Positions 1 to 12,639 of a stretch of 64,000 nucleotides of DNA are shown piece after piece; within the stretch, counting starts at the first letter, position 1; each line of letters opens with the position of its first letter. Made by a program: the position numbers and the translations under genes. Under the pieces are notes generated by a model that made no database searches, was not told the DNA's origin, and saw only the letters and a program-made list of their open reading frames with translations. The DNA is from Prinia subflava (taxonomy: Eukaryota > Chordata > Aves > Passeriformes > Cisticolidae), in the NCBI RefSeq assembly GCF_021018805.1, contig NC_086247.1, positions 136,565,602 through 136,629,601 on the forward strand, written 5' to 3'.

Positions 1-3000
1 TTTAAGGGGATTTAAGTCAACAGAATTTTTATGTCATAATTTTGCAGCAAGCTGTGATTTTTATAGCTTGGTGAGATTCAGCACCGTAAGTGAAAATTTA
101 TCCATCACTGGAAACTATGTGAAAATGAGTTTTACTTATTGTTTGGATTAGAATTGATTATTTTCTTATTTCTGTACTTATTGACTTATTTAAAGTATAG
201 TAATAAAAATTACTGGGGTATATAACAATAGTTAAATCTTGACAATAGTCTGTAGGAAACTGAGCATGTAAATGCAAAATCAGAATGGTGTGTTTTCCCA
301 AAGCAGTACCATATGTTAGTTGATTAACAAATTGTAGGGTTATTAGAAGATCTTGGCTGCTGGTAAGAAGAAGCATCTGTTTCCTACGTCTTTTAACTAA
401 TATGTGTAAAGACTTTGCCAAGTCAAATTTAAATTTTTGGTTTTGTTTTTGGTTTGGTTGGTTGGCTGTTTTTGTTGTTGTTTTTCTGCTGGGGTATATC
501 AGCTACATATTCCTTGGGTATTTGTCTTTCCATAGGCAACACTAATGCATTGCTGGATTTAAATCTAGCACCATTCCTGTGAAGAACATTCAGTAACACT
601 AAGAAGTCAATGTGCAGGTATCTTATAAGATCCGATCAAAATTCTGCTACCACGCAGCTTGTATTTAGTCTAAAACTTTGTTTTATCTTCAACCAGACAT
701 CAACTCCAATAACTAAAGGGCAATTATAAAAGGTCAGTTTTCCTTCAGAATTTAGCAGTTTGCACTGATGGCATTGCAGTGTGTGCAAAGTGCCAAGCAT
801 GCATGCCTGCATCGCTGTGTAACTACAAAAACAAGTGTCATGAGTTTTACAGTGTAAAAGGTACTTCTAGTTATGACCATTCTGAGATCTTACATAGAGT
901 TTTAAGCAGTTAGTCAATCTTATGACATTGGCTTGGAGCAGAACCTCTTGTGGTCTAGCCAGTTTTGAGGCTGCAGGGAGAGCCAACAGCCTGAGGCTTC
1001 ACCCTGAAAACAAATGCAGTCTTAGAAAAAGACTGAAGATTTTAAGTTCTTTCAAGACTCTCAAAGAGAATTTCTGCTCTTCTGTATTCAAAATCAGTTT
1101 GTGTTTTCCAAAGCAGCATCTAAGAATAGCTTTAATTTCTCTTATCCTGGCCTGACGAAGTTTCTGGACTTTCATATGGGGATCTTGCCAGCCACAGGGG
1201 GCCCATAGGACATACTTCTGCATGTTCTTCTTTTGGGACTTGTTTCATTGAGGATGAGAGACAAATCAAAGTTTTAAAAAGAAATGTTTTTTAAAAAAGT
1301 GGTTTGCGTGTTGTTAGTGTCTCTACTGTCAAAGTCCATTCCTCTGTTCATCTGATTTCCCCATACTTTCATTAGAAGGCCATAATTTGAAGCTGTGAAG
1401 GAAGTTCTGAAACAGACAATGGGTGGAGATCAACCAATTCTCTCTAAGCTCTGGGACTTTCCACGGTAGGAAACTGTTCAGTTTTGCAAAAATTGCCTGT
1501 ATTTTGTTGGCGGGACATTGAGCACAGTCGGACCACAGAGTGAAAAGCTAGGACAAGAGCTGAGATGAAGTATCAAGAGAGGAAGTGAATTCCCTCTCCT
1601 GCTGCTGGGCTGTGTGTTTTGGGGGACAGCAGCTTCCAGACCTGCAGGAGGTGGGTGCTCGCTTTCCCTATTGGTGCTGAACAGCCTTCAGCAGCTGTAA
1701 CCCCCAGGCCAGCTCTCAGTCTCTCAGGAGCCCAGCTACCCACTCCATCCAGCTACCAACAGCTTCAAAAACACAGCCTTTCAACCATGCCTTTGTCTAT
1801 AAATAGCTTTTCTTCCTGTGCTTCTTTGGGGTGCTAGATGAGGCAAAGTAAGCTATGTTGTCAGCAAAACACGCTGAAGGCGATGAGCCAGGAGGTGAGA
1901 GAAGCAGCAGCTGAGCAGGGTGCACACGTGTGAGAGAGGTGTCACCTCTCTGTGGTGCCATGTGCTGCACAGACCTGAGACCCCCACACAGCCCAGCAGA
2001 GCTCAGCGTGGATGCTGCGCTGTGTCTGCGTGGATTGGGGTCAAAGGGTGGAAGGAAGCGCTGCTTGCAACCCCTCTGGCACAGCCACAGCCACCACTCA
2101 TGAAGTGTTACTGACAGAAGTTTTAAGAGCAGGCTTCATGCTTCGGTTTTCAAAGCCTGGACAGGAATCGTGCAACAGCTCCATCTGGTATGAGATTGCA
2201 AACAGAACTGTAGTGCAAAGGAAAGACAGACCGTCCTCAGCCTTGTAAAGCAGCATTTTATGGTAGTGAGAGTCTCCTCAGAATATGATCTGAGTTGGAT
2301 TGTTTTGTTTCAAGAGAGAAGTGTTTAAGAAACTGATTGTCGTGTCTGCTGGCAGAAAAACAGTATGACAAAAAGTACTGGACAAAAATAGAAACAGCAA
2401 AGTCTTCATACAGAGAATCTGGAACACGAGCCTAAAATTTAGAATTAAATGTGTGCTTGGCTCTTGAAGAAAACAGTCTACATGGGAACCACTGTCTAAA
2501 ACATTGTGGAAATGTTAGAAAGAGTATTAGGAGATATTTCCATGTAGAGAGAGTACATGTTTTTCCAAATAAAAAATTAATTTTATTTTATTCTCAGAAG
2601 TATTTAAGGAAGTATCATGCCATCCAAAAAGCCATATGTGCAGATGTTTTCAAGTGATCACCACTACCTCCACTGGAGAGCTGCCCACTGAACAATAAAT
2701 GGTCTGCTCTGCTGCATGCAAGAGTCAGCTCCTGTAACACTGGCCCTCTATGTGCTGGGCATTTAGTCTGTGTATGCTGCTGGGCAGTCATGGAAAGGTG
2801 TCTCAGGAGACTAGTGCACCCCATCCTAAAATGGGAGTCTGGATTTAGTGCCATGAATTACCTTCAGCAGTTCCTCTTTCACCTCTATGGTTACTAAGTG
2901 GAAACTAGGTGGATATTTGCTTGTATTTTTGATGGCTGAGACTAAGTGGGGTGTGGGAGGTTGGCTTCCCTTCAAAAGAAGGAAGGAGTGGGATTCCTTG

Positions 3001-4955
3001 GTTGTATCTAGGGAGAAGTCCCATCAGCTAGAAAAGAGCACTATTATTTTCTGTCATTTGCAGTGCCAGTATTGCAGATGGCTGTGAAACATTTCTAGAA
3101 CAACCAGTGCATCTGCAGCCACCTTTGCAGGGCCCTGGTCTCCAGCAGAGGACAGACTTGGCTGTTCTACACAAACCACAGTATCAAGAGGCTGCTTTAT
3201 GTAAGGTGTTACAAACTCTGTGTGTGCCACACCCATTAGGATTTTGTGAATTTTTTGTCTTTTTTTAAAATTACTTCAGATTTTCTCAGTCAGGAATTAC
3301 TAAAATACATCACTGTATATCATATGTACACCACTTGAGAAACAGTATTTAATCATGCAAATAAAATGTTTACAAGGAGTTTGCTGCAACAATCCCCAGG
3401 AGCTCCCTTGTTAGAGCAGGAGCTCCAAGTGCACAACAGTCCTCACCACTCTGATGTGTTTCTGCAGTCAACACACAAGTACATAACCTCAGGAATGAAA
3501 CTGCCATTGCTTTCCTTTGTGTTCGATATTTCTGTATGAACTGCTTTCTAAAGTACTTGGAAATCTAATGAGATTTTGGATAGGTCTTTTTCAAGTCAGC
3601 CAGTCATAACATTCCTTGAGAAATTGCTGGTAAAAAGTTTCTGACTGTGCATCACTGCTTAATAAAAGGTGTACTATTCTCTGCCCTTGAAAAATGTCTC
3701 TTGACTAAAAAAAAAAAAAAAAAAAGAATAAATCTCCTGTTTCCTTGGACTGAGAAAGCCTAGAGGTGGTTACACATCTCAAATAGAAAATAGTCAAAGC
3801 AAATCTCCAAGGAACTACAGGAACAAAAGCATATGATGCTAAAGCAGATGATGCCTTCATGGCAAGGTTGTATGCAGCAGTGTGAGCAGATATTCTGATT
3901 TTGTGCTTTTAAACAAGCAAATTACCAGCGTTCTACCAGATCCTAGTGCTGCCTTGTGGAGTACCGTGTGCTGACCTGCACTTGCCTGCTGTACACTAGG
4001 TCCCATACCCCAGGGAAATGGGGAGGGGCACAGGAGGCTTGGTGCCATGCTGTGCTTCAGTCTAAGTCAGGGCACCTAAAGGCTTCCACAGTGGCTTCTT
4101 GGTAGGAGGGAACTGCTGCAGGAGAAACAATGATCTCAGCCCCCAAAGCTGTACAGATCCCTTGTTCAAAAGGTTTAACAGTGTTCTGATGCTTGATGGT
4201 ATCCAGAGCCTTGGCTGCTGCTGCCATGTAAGATTTACCCTGCATTGTCTGTCACCTCTGTGGAAGAGCTGAGGCACTGCAAATTCATTCTCTAGCTTCT
4301 GCTGCACTAACTTTCCTGTGCAGACAGTTTTCTACAACAGATGAAACATGACATCATGTATTGTATACCATTCATTTTCTCCCATATCCTCTCTCCAGGA
4401 GATTTCTGTGCAATTCTTGCCACAGAGCAGAGTGGTTTGATTAGGTATAGGGTTGCTATTTTCTGTTGTAATGTGCTTCTATTTTTTTGTGTTTAGCACA
4501 TATTACAAAGTGTTGCTGTCAGCATTAGGGCTTCTTGTAGCTGGTCAAGTGTAAGAGCAGCTGTACCAGGCCCAACAACCTGTCTTGAATGGTGACTGCA
4601 ACCTAAAGAAGGATGTGGGATCAAGAAAATATGCAGTCATACTTCTGGAATGTCCTCCCAGCTCCTAGAAAGATGCAATTAAAAGATTACTTGAGGGAAA
4701 CCAAGGATTATGTCCTTTTTCTTAACAGTGCTCAATGGATCTTTTTCCCATTAACTTGTTTTTTATTTTTTTAAACTCCTCTAAACTCAGTAACTGCAAT
4801 GTCCTACAGCAGGAAGTTCCTCAACTTACCAGCACTTCCAGAATGCTCTGTGAAATTATTATTTACATCTATGAGGTTTTGAATAATTAGCTTACTTCTT
4901 TCATTTGATGGCCCTACAGTCTGTATTGAGAGAGACAATGACCAGTCTTTTTCCA
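1..4955. other. Upstream flank without recognised genes
   Basis: AT-leaning single-copy sequence. Short open frames here have no family resemblance I can name. A 19-nt A run sits at 3707-3725, and a TTTTGTT-rich low-complexity patch at about 440-490. No exon, RNA gene or clear transposon was identified. Confidence 0.6.
3707..3725. repeat. Poly(A) run
   Basis: Nineteen consecutive A residues. An AATAAA hexamer lies 46 bp upstream (starting at 3661), an arrangement like a polyadenylated RNA end. No coding match was seen in the preceding 450 bp, so a retrocopy is possible but unproven. Confidence 0.9.
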
Positions 4956-4959
4956 TTCA

Positions 4960-5720
4960 ACTTCTGTCACTTATGTTTATAGACCTCAAACAGATGTTTG
5001 TGTCATCTGTTTTCAGAATGGAGAGTCCTACATAATTCAGTTGTTCCTTGTACAGAAACTCTTGTGTAACTTTGATCATCCATGCTGCCTTTTTCTTATT
5101 GTATCTTTTTTGACCTGGAGTAAATTAAAGTTGCATGCAATATTCAAAATGTGGGAAGACTGTGGATTTGTACAGTAGCTTAATAGTATTATCTGCCTTG
5201 TTGGCTATTCTTTTCCTAGCATCTTCTATTTGTCTTTTTAATCACTAATGAGCACTGAGCTGAAATTTTTAAAAAATGGCTATAACCTCAAACTCTCTTT
5301 TTGAGCAATAATAGTTTGTTCAATATCAATGTGCACCGCTTTACATCTGTCTACATGGGATTTCACCTGTCAATTTACTGCCTAGTCAGTGAATGTTATG
5401 AAGTCTCTTCCTTGTGACCAGCCCTTGTCTTCCTTAAAAATCAGAAGGCACTCAGTAAGCTCTGCCACCTCACTTAAACCTCCTTTCCAGCTCACTAATG
5501 TAGAGAGCTGCCTGAACCAGTCCACTCTGTGTGACTGGCAATCTGCATCTCCAGGGAAATTTGGCTTTTGTTCCTACAGGGTTTTTCCTATCTTTATTCA
5601 TTTTTTATCAATAGGCAGATGTCCTCTTTGTTTCTTTACTGAGGGATGTTGCTACATGCCCTCTGGAAATCCCAGGGAGCCATGTCTGCTGGCTATCACG
5701 GGTCTGTTCTCTCACTGGGT
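4960..5720 (-). mobile_element. Ancient CR1-family LINE fragment
   Basis: The + strand reads like the reverse complement of the 3' half of an amniote CR1 element. Recognisable landmarks in order: a TATTCAAAATGTGGG segment (about 5141-5155), GATTTGTACAGTAGCTTAATAGTATTAT (about 5165-5192; shown in part), a TTGGCTATTCTTTTCCTAGCATC block (about 5200-5223; shown in part), GCACTGAGCTGA, then CAATGTGCACCGCTTTACAT (about 5327-5346), a GGGATTTCACCTGTCAATTT block, TCTGCCACCTCACTT, and CTCTGGAAATCC near 5,660. The order and spacing match old CR1 copies as I recall them. The reverse-transcriptase C-terminal side is at the higher coordinate and the 3' UTR end at the lower one. It is heavily diverged and has no intact ORF. 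Edges are approximate. Confidence 0.72.
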
Positions 5721-5729
5721 TGGGAAACG

Positions 5730-7800
5730 GCAGCAGTTCTTGCTTCTGCTTTCCTTGACCCATATGATCTTGTTTTTCAGGTTCTCTCTGCAATAGTAAA
5801 TTGCTAATTTCATAGTACCACATTTGGGGGTTGCTACTTGCCTAACACATTGTCCACATGGAACCTGCCAAGAGCCCTGTTGGAGAGTGACATATGCTGC
5901 TCTCTGAAGTTGGGGAAGTGTTAACGGGTCTTATTTTAGCTCCATCAGCAAAAGAAAATTACAAACGATAGCGCCTCTGTGGCTAAATTTGTGGTTTATT
6001 GAAACTGTGGCAGAGCCCACAAGATGAGGAGAGAAAATAATGTCTGATTTTAAATTTCAGCTGTTGGCTGCAGCTGCAGCTTTCAGAAAGCTTTTCAGCC
6101 TGGTTCCTGTCCCATTTTCTCCTAGCTTCCTTTTACTGCAAAGGGAAGCTGAATTGCAACATTGAACACTCCATGACTTAGGTTTTTCAGTACGCAAACA
6201 ACTTCAACTTAACTGGCATGGCTTTTGGTATAAGTATTACCAAAAGTACACTGTTTAAAAAGGGGATGGGGAAACAAAAATTTTTAATTCATTTTTTAAA
6301 GTCTGAATGTGTAGCAATCCAATAGATTTTTTTTAAATAAATAGAAGAATTGTTTGAGTTTTCTGCAAGGTGCTGAGTTTTTATGTTAATGTTTAATTGA
6401 GATGTCTCTCCCTCAATGAAATAATAGCATGACAGCCGAGGAACTGGAAATATGTTACCTTTCCACAAGCAAGGCTTTATTCGTTTCTTGGAAACACTCC
6501 TGAGATTTACATGGCACTATGAAGAAAAGGTATTTAATGATGACTTGCAGAACATTGCCACAGTCTTAATGTCTGTGACTAGAATCAAATACAGTGTAAG
6601 ATCACATTGAAAAAAGACCTCATGTTGCCCAGGAAGCCTGGGGTAGCCTTGTCTTTGAGAGGAATATTTCTCAGACTCGTAAGTCAGAAGACCACCCAGT
6701 CTTTTCCTCGCTGGGTGGGGAAAACAAACAAATTACCTTCTTTGATGGTTGGGAAAAGAAAGTGATTGATAATTACTGCCTGCAGCATTTTACCCCTAAC
6801 TGTGGTATTCAGCCTGTGTTTTCTGGCTGAGTTTAGTCACTTTGGAAGGTAGTGCAAAGGAGCAGACTAAAAGCATTATGCGAATACTACTCATGTGCTG
6901 CAAACTCATCCTTCATTTACTTCTTTGCCCTCTTCCAAGGGCACTCCTGTGTTACTCTCCGATGTGAGAGAGGACTTACAGGAGCTTGTAACACTGAAAT
7001 GGAGGCATGGAAGTAATATTGCATCTTGTCTCAAAGTGATCTTGGTGCTTCTTTTCTTCTAGCACTTGGTCCATAATATCCTCCAGCTGGTGAAAGGGTT
7101 TAAATATCATTCCAGCTGCAGTCTTGAAGTATTGTTTTTTAATGGCAATTCTAGAGAAAAAAAAGCAAAAGAAGGGTGAGAAAAAGGGGGAATTTATTAC
7201 TGGATCTTATTATATTAATTATGAAAGGTTAAAGCAATAGTATGAAAATCATAAGTAAAACTGAACAAATGATAGAGCTACATTTTGCAAATGAGTCTTG
7301 GAAATCAGAGTATTGTAGTATTTACATATGCAGTAAAAGCTGTCTATGTTGCCAATTAATATTTAATAGCTTTTTCTTCTGGACTGAGGAAAATCTGTCA
7401 TTGTCACTCCTTACTGCCTGTTCCCCACCTTGCACTGTGCTGCATGTAAAGGCATATGCTACATTATGAGACACATTTATATCTCAGTGCAGACTTGCAG
7501 TTTGTAAAGGAACATACCTAATAAAATGTCACTTTATGTTGTCAGTGGAATGCTCACCTGTGAGTCATCCTGTGGTTTGAAAAGTTTTTGTGCAAGAAAT
7601 ACAGAACAGTTGGAATTAAATTGTCTTGGGTTATGTATTTATTCATGAGAGAGACAGAGACTCTACTGCTGAAAAAGCTTAAACCTTGTATGACACCTTC
7701 CTATGCTGACGTTGCTTATTCTTGTCTTCACCCCAGGCAGTTCTGTATGCTTCTTGTGGCCTGATGAGACAGAGCTTTGTTACTTTTTCTCCCTTTTTCT
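5730..7800. other. Upstream flank without recognised genes
   Basis: Single-copy AT-leaning sequence. Nothing beyond chance open frames was seen. Confidence 0.55.
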
Positions 7801-7812
7801 CTTCTTGTACAG

Positions 7813-7852
7813 GAGCAGCAGACTTCCCCTCGTAGGAGGAATAAGATATGAC
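7813..7852 (+). other. Possible 40-nt upstream non-coding exon or AP-1/CRE site
   Basis: A long pyrimidine tract ending TTCTTGTACAG (AG at 7811-7812) is followed 40 nt later by GTGAGT (7853-7858), so the stretch has the form of a short internal exon about 8.2 kb upstream of the coding start. The donor has C rather than G at -1, which weakens it. The same bases can instead be read as a regulatory site: TGACGT (7849-7854) overlaps a perfect AP-1 TGAGTCA (7854-7860). Either reading is inference, and no transcript evidence is available. Confidence 0.2.
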
Positions 7853-8248
7853 GTGAGTCATGACACTGCATCTGACTTGGTGTTTGGACATTTTACCCTT
7901 TCAAAACCTGAAACATTTCTCCATTTTTGGGAAGAGGTTGCTCTGGCCACAGGCTCCTGTTCTGGCTGGGCAGAGTGCCCCATCCTCAGGTCCCCTTTCC
8001 CTGGGGGCTCTGTGTTGTCATGCAGCATCCAGCTGCACCAGTGTTTCCAGAGGTGTATTTAGGTCACATACCCTTTTCTTACTGTTAGTATATTAAGTTC
8101 AGAAGAATGGGCTCTGACAATCCCACTAGCTGTACTGCAAGGAGAAGATGAGAATACTAGAAAGGAAGTGAAAAGAGGCAAAGACTTGTTTTCCAAGAAG
8201 AAAATGAAGACAAAAGGATAATGCAAGTCTTATGGAGCTCAGCTGCTG

Positions 8249-8313
8249 TGAGTGAGTGAGTGAGTGAGTGAGTGAGTGAGTGAGTGAGTGAGTGAGTGAG
8301 TGAGTGAGTGAGT
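8249..8313. repeat. (TGAG)n microsatellite, about 16 copies
   Basis: Uninterrupted 4-bp tandem repeat, 65 bp long. Each step also creates the sequence GTGAGT (sixteen overlapping occurrences starting at 8248). On the minus strand it reads as repeated LTHS, which explains an open frame there that is not a gene. Confidence 0.98.
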
Positions 8314-8319
8314 AGGCTG

Positions 8320-11030
8320 TGAGATGGTTATCCCACCTCCTACACATCCTACAGCACTGGTGGGTCTGGCTGACTAGGGAATAAATCTGATCCTTGGAAT
8401 CTGCAGTTAAGGCAACTTTGCCATGAAGAAATAGGGTGCAATTTCTTAGCACTGAGGGTAATTAAACATGAGTTAGTTAAGTGTAACATAGTCTGTGACA
8501 TGAGAGCAGGTATATTTGCAAAGCCATTTGAGCCCAGGCAGCAAGAAAGCCTGTATTTACTGGGTGGTTGCTGCAGGGTGGAGGATTGTGGCAGTCCTGC
8601 TGCTGCTGGACATGGCATGGCCGAGTCAGCAGCTCCATCAGCCATGTCCTGCCTGCTGAAACACCCTCAAAAACAGCAGTGGCAGCTCTGTACTAAAGGC
8701 AGTGATTATAATCAGCTGTCATGCTTGCACCTTTCAGCAGATAATGTGCAGTGCTCAGTAGGATTTGCTCCCTTCCATGTACATCAGGATAGGTATGTTT
8801 TGAGGTGTTTTTCCTTTCAGGTTTTCTTCTCAGGCCTAGAAGATGCACTGTGCCAGAGACAGCAACTGGATGTGTGTATTCAGTCTTTGGTTAGGATGGT
8901 TTGAAGGTTTTTTAAGGTGGATGTCTCATGTGGGAAATAAAAGGCAGAGGAGAGAACTTTGCTCAGGGTTAAGCTCCCTCAGATGGGGGCTTGATGGTTT
9001 TCACTTTCTTATGCTGATCATCTGGGTAGATCTCATTGCATGTGTGTGGGGTTTTAAACAAATGCTAGTGTGGATGCAGCATTGGTGTCCTGAGATCAGT
9101 AATGTCTTCTTCATCTCATTTAAGCTTTTGGCCTTTGTGTGAGCATCCCACATCAAATTTAATGGCTCGTGATAGATGGGAAATCAGACAAGATAATCAA
9201 ATGGTCCCTGTTGCCCTAAAGCTATGAAGCCCTAAATACTGGAGAGTGAATTAGTAAGTGTGCATCCCAGCAGAACAGACTGGGTAGGCCTGAAAAAGAA
9301 CAGCAGTGCCACTGCTGTCAACTCCAATTGCTTTCTTACTAATCAGCGGTCTTAATAATAGCATGAGCATGGTCTGGGGAGGTCAGAGAGGCACTTTGAA
9401 GAAGGGAGATGTACTTACTGTTGGAGAGGTCATTGATACATTTACAAGTTGAAAGGACTGCATTAGACATCTGCTCTTACATCTGCTTTCAGAGCCTGGT
9501 GTCCTACAAAGGGTAGAAATAAAAGCTTTACATGCCACAACTTGTGACCACCCTTGCTGGGTTAGAAACCAGATCTGCATAGAAACAAAGCTGTAAGAAC
9601 TTATTCTGCTTATCTTTATCTCTTTTCAAATATTCAGATTGTCATTCATTGTATAGTATTGCCTCTGTAGTGGAGACAGGGAGAAACTGTAGTAAAAACA
9701 ATTTAAAATGTCCATCTCATTAAGTCACAATGGTCCTGACTTCTCACTTAATTTTAGTCTGTCTTAGAAAAAAATCTAGTTCTTTCCAGTGACCTTATTG
9801 AGAAAAGTCAAATATATGATTGTCAAATATATGACAGTCCAGAGATGAATAAAATGAGTAGTGTTTCCAAAAGTGTTACTTTTCAAGAAAGACCAACATC
9901 ATGGATTATGTGAATGCTGTGGGTTGGCAACACTGGTGTACCAATTTTTTATTGAAATGATTTTTTGTGGTAGAGTATTAATCAGAAATGCTGGTTGATG
10001 AGTAGGTGGTTAAGGTAATCACAGCATAATCTGGACTATTACTTCATTTCTGAACCCAGTCTCCATTGAAGTATACTTTGTATTTCCTGTTAATTCAAGC
10101 AGTCACCTGAAAATCTTATAAATTGGATGTGTACTTGGAAAAAGCTGAAATAAAGGATCTCATATTATTTCAAGGTATAATTGTACTTTGTGTAGAGCAG
10201 CTCCTGGTACTTTTGATCACTAAAGCATGTCGCCTCATAAATTTACAACCAGATCCTGTGGATGTCCACGAAACCAGCGATAATCAGTGTTTCAAGCAGT
10301 AAGTCTGTTCTTCTGGCACTGCTAAAAAGTTGGATCAATTTGAATCCAAACTCAGAGCTCTCTTTGAGTCAATTCATCCAAAGTGAACTTATCAAAACCA
10401 AAATGCTTTACACTGGGGAGAAATAGAATTTGAATGTAGAGCAGATGTACTTTAAAGCGGCCTTCCCCCCTCCCTTTTGTCCACCTCCTTCTGAAACAAC
10501 CCCTACACTGTTCTTTCCCACCCACATATTGCTTTTTATTCCATTAAGCCGTAGGGATTAAAATTTCTGCAATGCAAGGTAAATTTTGCTTTCACAGAGT
10601 AGTTTGTTTGGTACCTTAAAAAAACATGATCATATTTTCTGGAGCTGGCAGGCTGATCTCTCTCCTTACCCTCCTGTATGAAAATGTGGTGTGTGAAGGA
10701 AGGGCTCTTGGGGCTGGCGGGTGTGAGGAGGAGCTGAGGCACATCAGGGTCCCCAGCTCAAAGCTGGCTGTGCTGGTGGCACTGCAGTCATATTAATGTT
10801 CGTTTGCTAGGGTGGGATGACAGCAGGAGAGCACAAAGGCTGAAATAAGGTGTTCCATTGCACAAGTCAGAAACACGGGTCCTGTAATTAAGTTCATTTA
10901 GCTCTGTTCCATCTTCCCTTGGGCGATGGAAAGGGAAGCCATATTAAAGTGTACCTACCATTAGCTTTGTTGGGATTGTCCCAAATTAAAGAGGGAGACA
11001 AAGTTATTGATGAAAGAACAGAATCACCTC
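8320..11030. other. Upstream flank without recognised genes
   Basis: Single-copy sequence. It contains a probable old CR1 3' end near 9,165-9,225 and a 15-bp tandem duplication, GTCAAATATATGATT (9807-9821) repeated at 9822-9835. No gene was recognised. Confidence 0.55.
9165..9225 (+). mobile_element. Possible CR1 3'-end remnant
   Basis: The stretch AATGGTCCCTGTTGCCCTAA followed by AGCTATGAAGCC, preceded by a GACAAGATAATC-like segment, resembles the terminal bases of old amniote CR1 copies (a GATCATATGGTCCC..CTTAAA..CTATGAA pattern). Short and diverged, so a weak call. Confidence 0.35.
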
Positions 11031-11031
11031 A

Positions 11032-11033
<2 letters not shown>

Positions 11034-11075
<42 letters not shown>

Positions 11076-11090
11076 CTCTTTTTTTTTTTT
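11034..11090. repeat. Poly(T) tract
   Basis: Forty-two T residues, a CTC interruption, then twelve more T. Pure homopolymer or low complexity. The exact length is unreliable in most assemblies. Confidence 0.97.
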
Positions 11091-11094
11091 CTCC

Positions 11095-12639
11095 TCGCTT
11101 GAATGTCAGCACTTCCTTGTCATGACCACACTTTTTCTCAGTTTGATTTAGGGCATGCGAAAGTGTTTACTACTTTCAGGCCTTTTAATTTATTTAAAAT
11201 ATTGTAGAGAGAGAAGGGAAACAAAAAATAAGCTTGGAAAACAGAAAATAGAACCTATTTAACATGATCTAAGTCCAGGTGTGAGAGTTGTGAACTTGAA
11301 TAAAATGTCTTCTGGAGTGCGTGAAGATTGATGTGCTACTTGGAGATGAGCATCTGACAGCTTGGCAATGCCAAGTGACAGGTGATTATAGCCACTTCCC
11401 AGAGCTATATTTGTAATGGAATTGGAAGGATGAATATATCTTCTGCCTGAATATTTAAGGTTCTATTTCACAGTCACTCTTCTGTATAGTTGTTTTAGTG
11501 ATTAGGCCTGGCTCTTGGCACCACTGTTAAGTCTCTGAACTTTTCTGAGGAGTTGAAACCTGTAGGTCTGACAAGACACAGTGAAATTCTGTTGGGAAGA
11601 TGAGCAGAAAAACTCATACTCAATTTACTTCTTTCCTTCAACTGAGTGTTACCATTTCACTCTTTGGGCTAATTTTGCCTCACAAGTATAAGACTTCTTA
11701 ACTGAACTGGAATGCACGGAGTATAAATACTGAAACTCTCGACAGATTTTTAACAGGGAAGGTAATTTCATGATAAGTAATCACAGAAATTGTTTCAGAT
11801 TGTCATTGTCATTTTTAAAATTAAGTTCAGATGCTTCACTTTAATGTAAGCACTGAATATTTTAATCACTATGCTTGCATTAAGGAGATCTCTTGCTAAG
11901 TGGATGAGACCAAGTGACCATAAAGCCCCCCTCCATATCTTAATAATCTAGAATTCTTTGTACAATACCTAATCAACAGACAATTAAGTTAAAAATTAAA
12001 CCTCTTTGCCTCCAGATGTATTTACATGGACTCATATTGATAGACCTCAGATTTTCTTTTCATTTTGCTTGTACAAGCTAGTGGCTGTTACTGTATCTTC
12101 TTTGATAATATGCTACCTGAACATAGTCTTCTTCTTTCAGAAGTGAGTCTATTTTAATTTTAAGCATTGAGAGACCACCACCCAGCCTGGCAGTGAAGAT
12201 GCTGAGGATGAATGAGAATGGAGATGTGCTCAAACGAGCTGCACCCCTGAAGCTGCTCTCTGCTGTTCAAGGAGGAAATCAGAGCTTTGTCACAGTCAAG
12301 TGACTTTCTCTGAAGTTAGTTCCTTTCTCCACTTCAAATCTGACTGGTTGGTAGAGGACAGCCACCCATGATCCCCCAGAGTACAGAGGGGAGATTTTCT
12401 GACATGCTGGAGCATCCTCATGGTGCTCCCCTCCTGCAGGGCAGTCCCAAGCCATCTCTGTCCATACAAAGGCTTGGGAAGGTGCTACACTGTGACCCGC
12501 TTGAGTGCTCATAATTCCTCTTGAGCTTCTGCCTCACCCACTCCAGGTCTAATAATTTTTTTCTGGACTAGAACAGGTTAACCAGTATAAGGCTGGTTCC
12601 GGTGGAGAGCATTCATGAGGTTTTTCACAGTGGCTACAG
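11095..12639. other. Upstream flank without recognised genes
   Basis: Single-copy AT-leaning sequence. Only chance open frames were seen. Confidence 0.55.

Noticed and set aside
5389..5796. 135-codon plus-strand ORF
   Set aside because: It lies antisense over the old CR1 fragment and shows no independent protein similarity.
8126..8452. Minus-strand ORF with repeated LTHS
   Set aside because: Translation of the GTGA microsatellite, not a gene.
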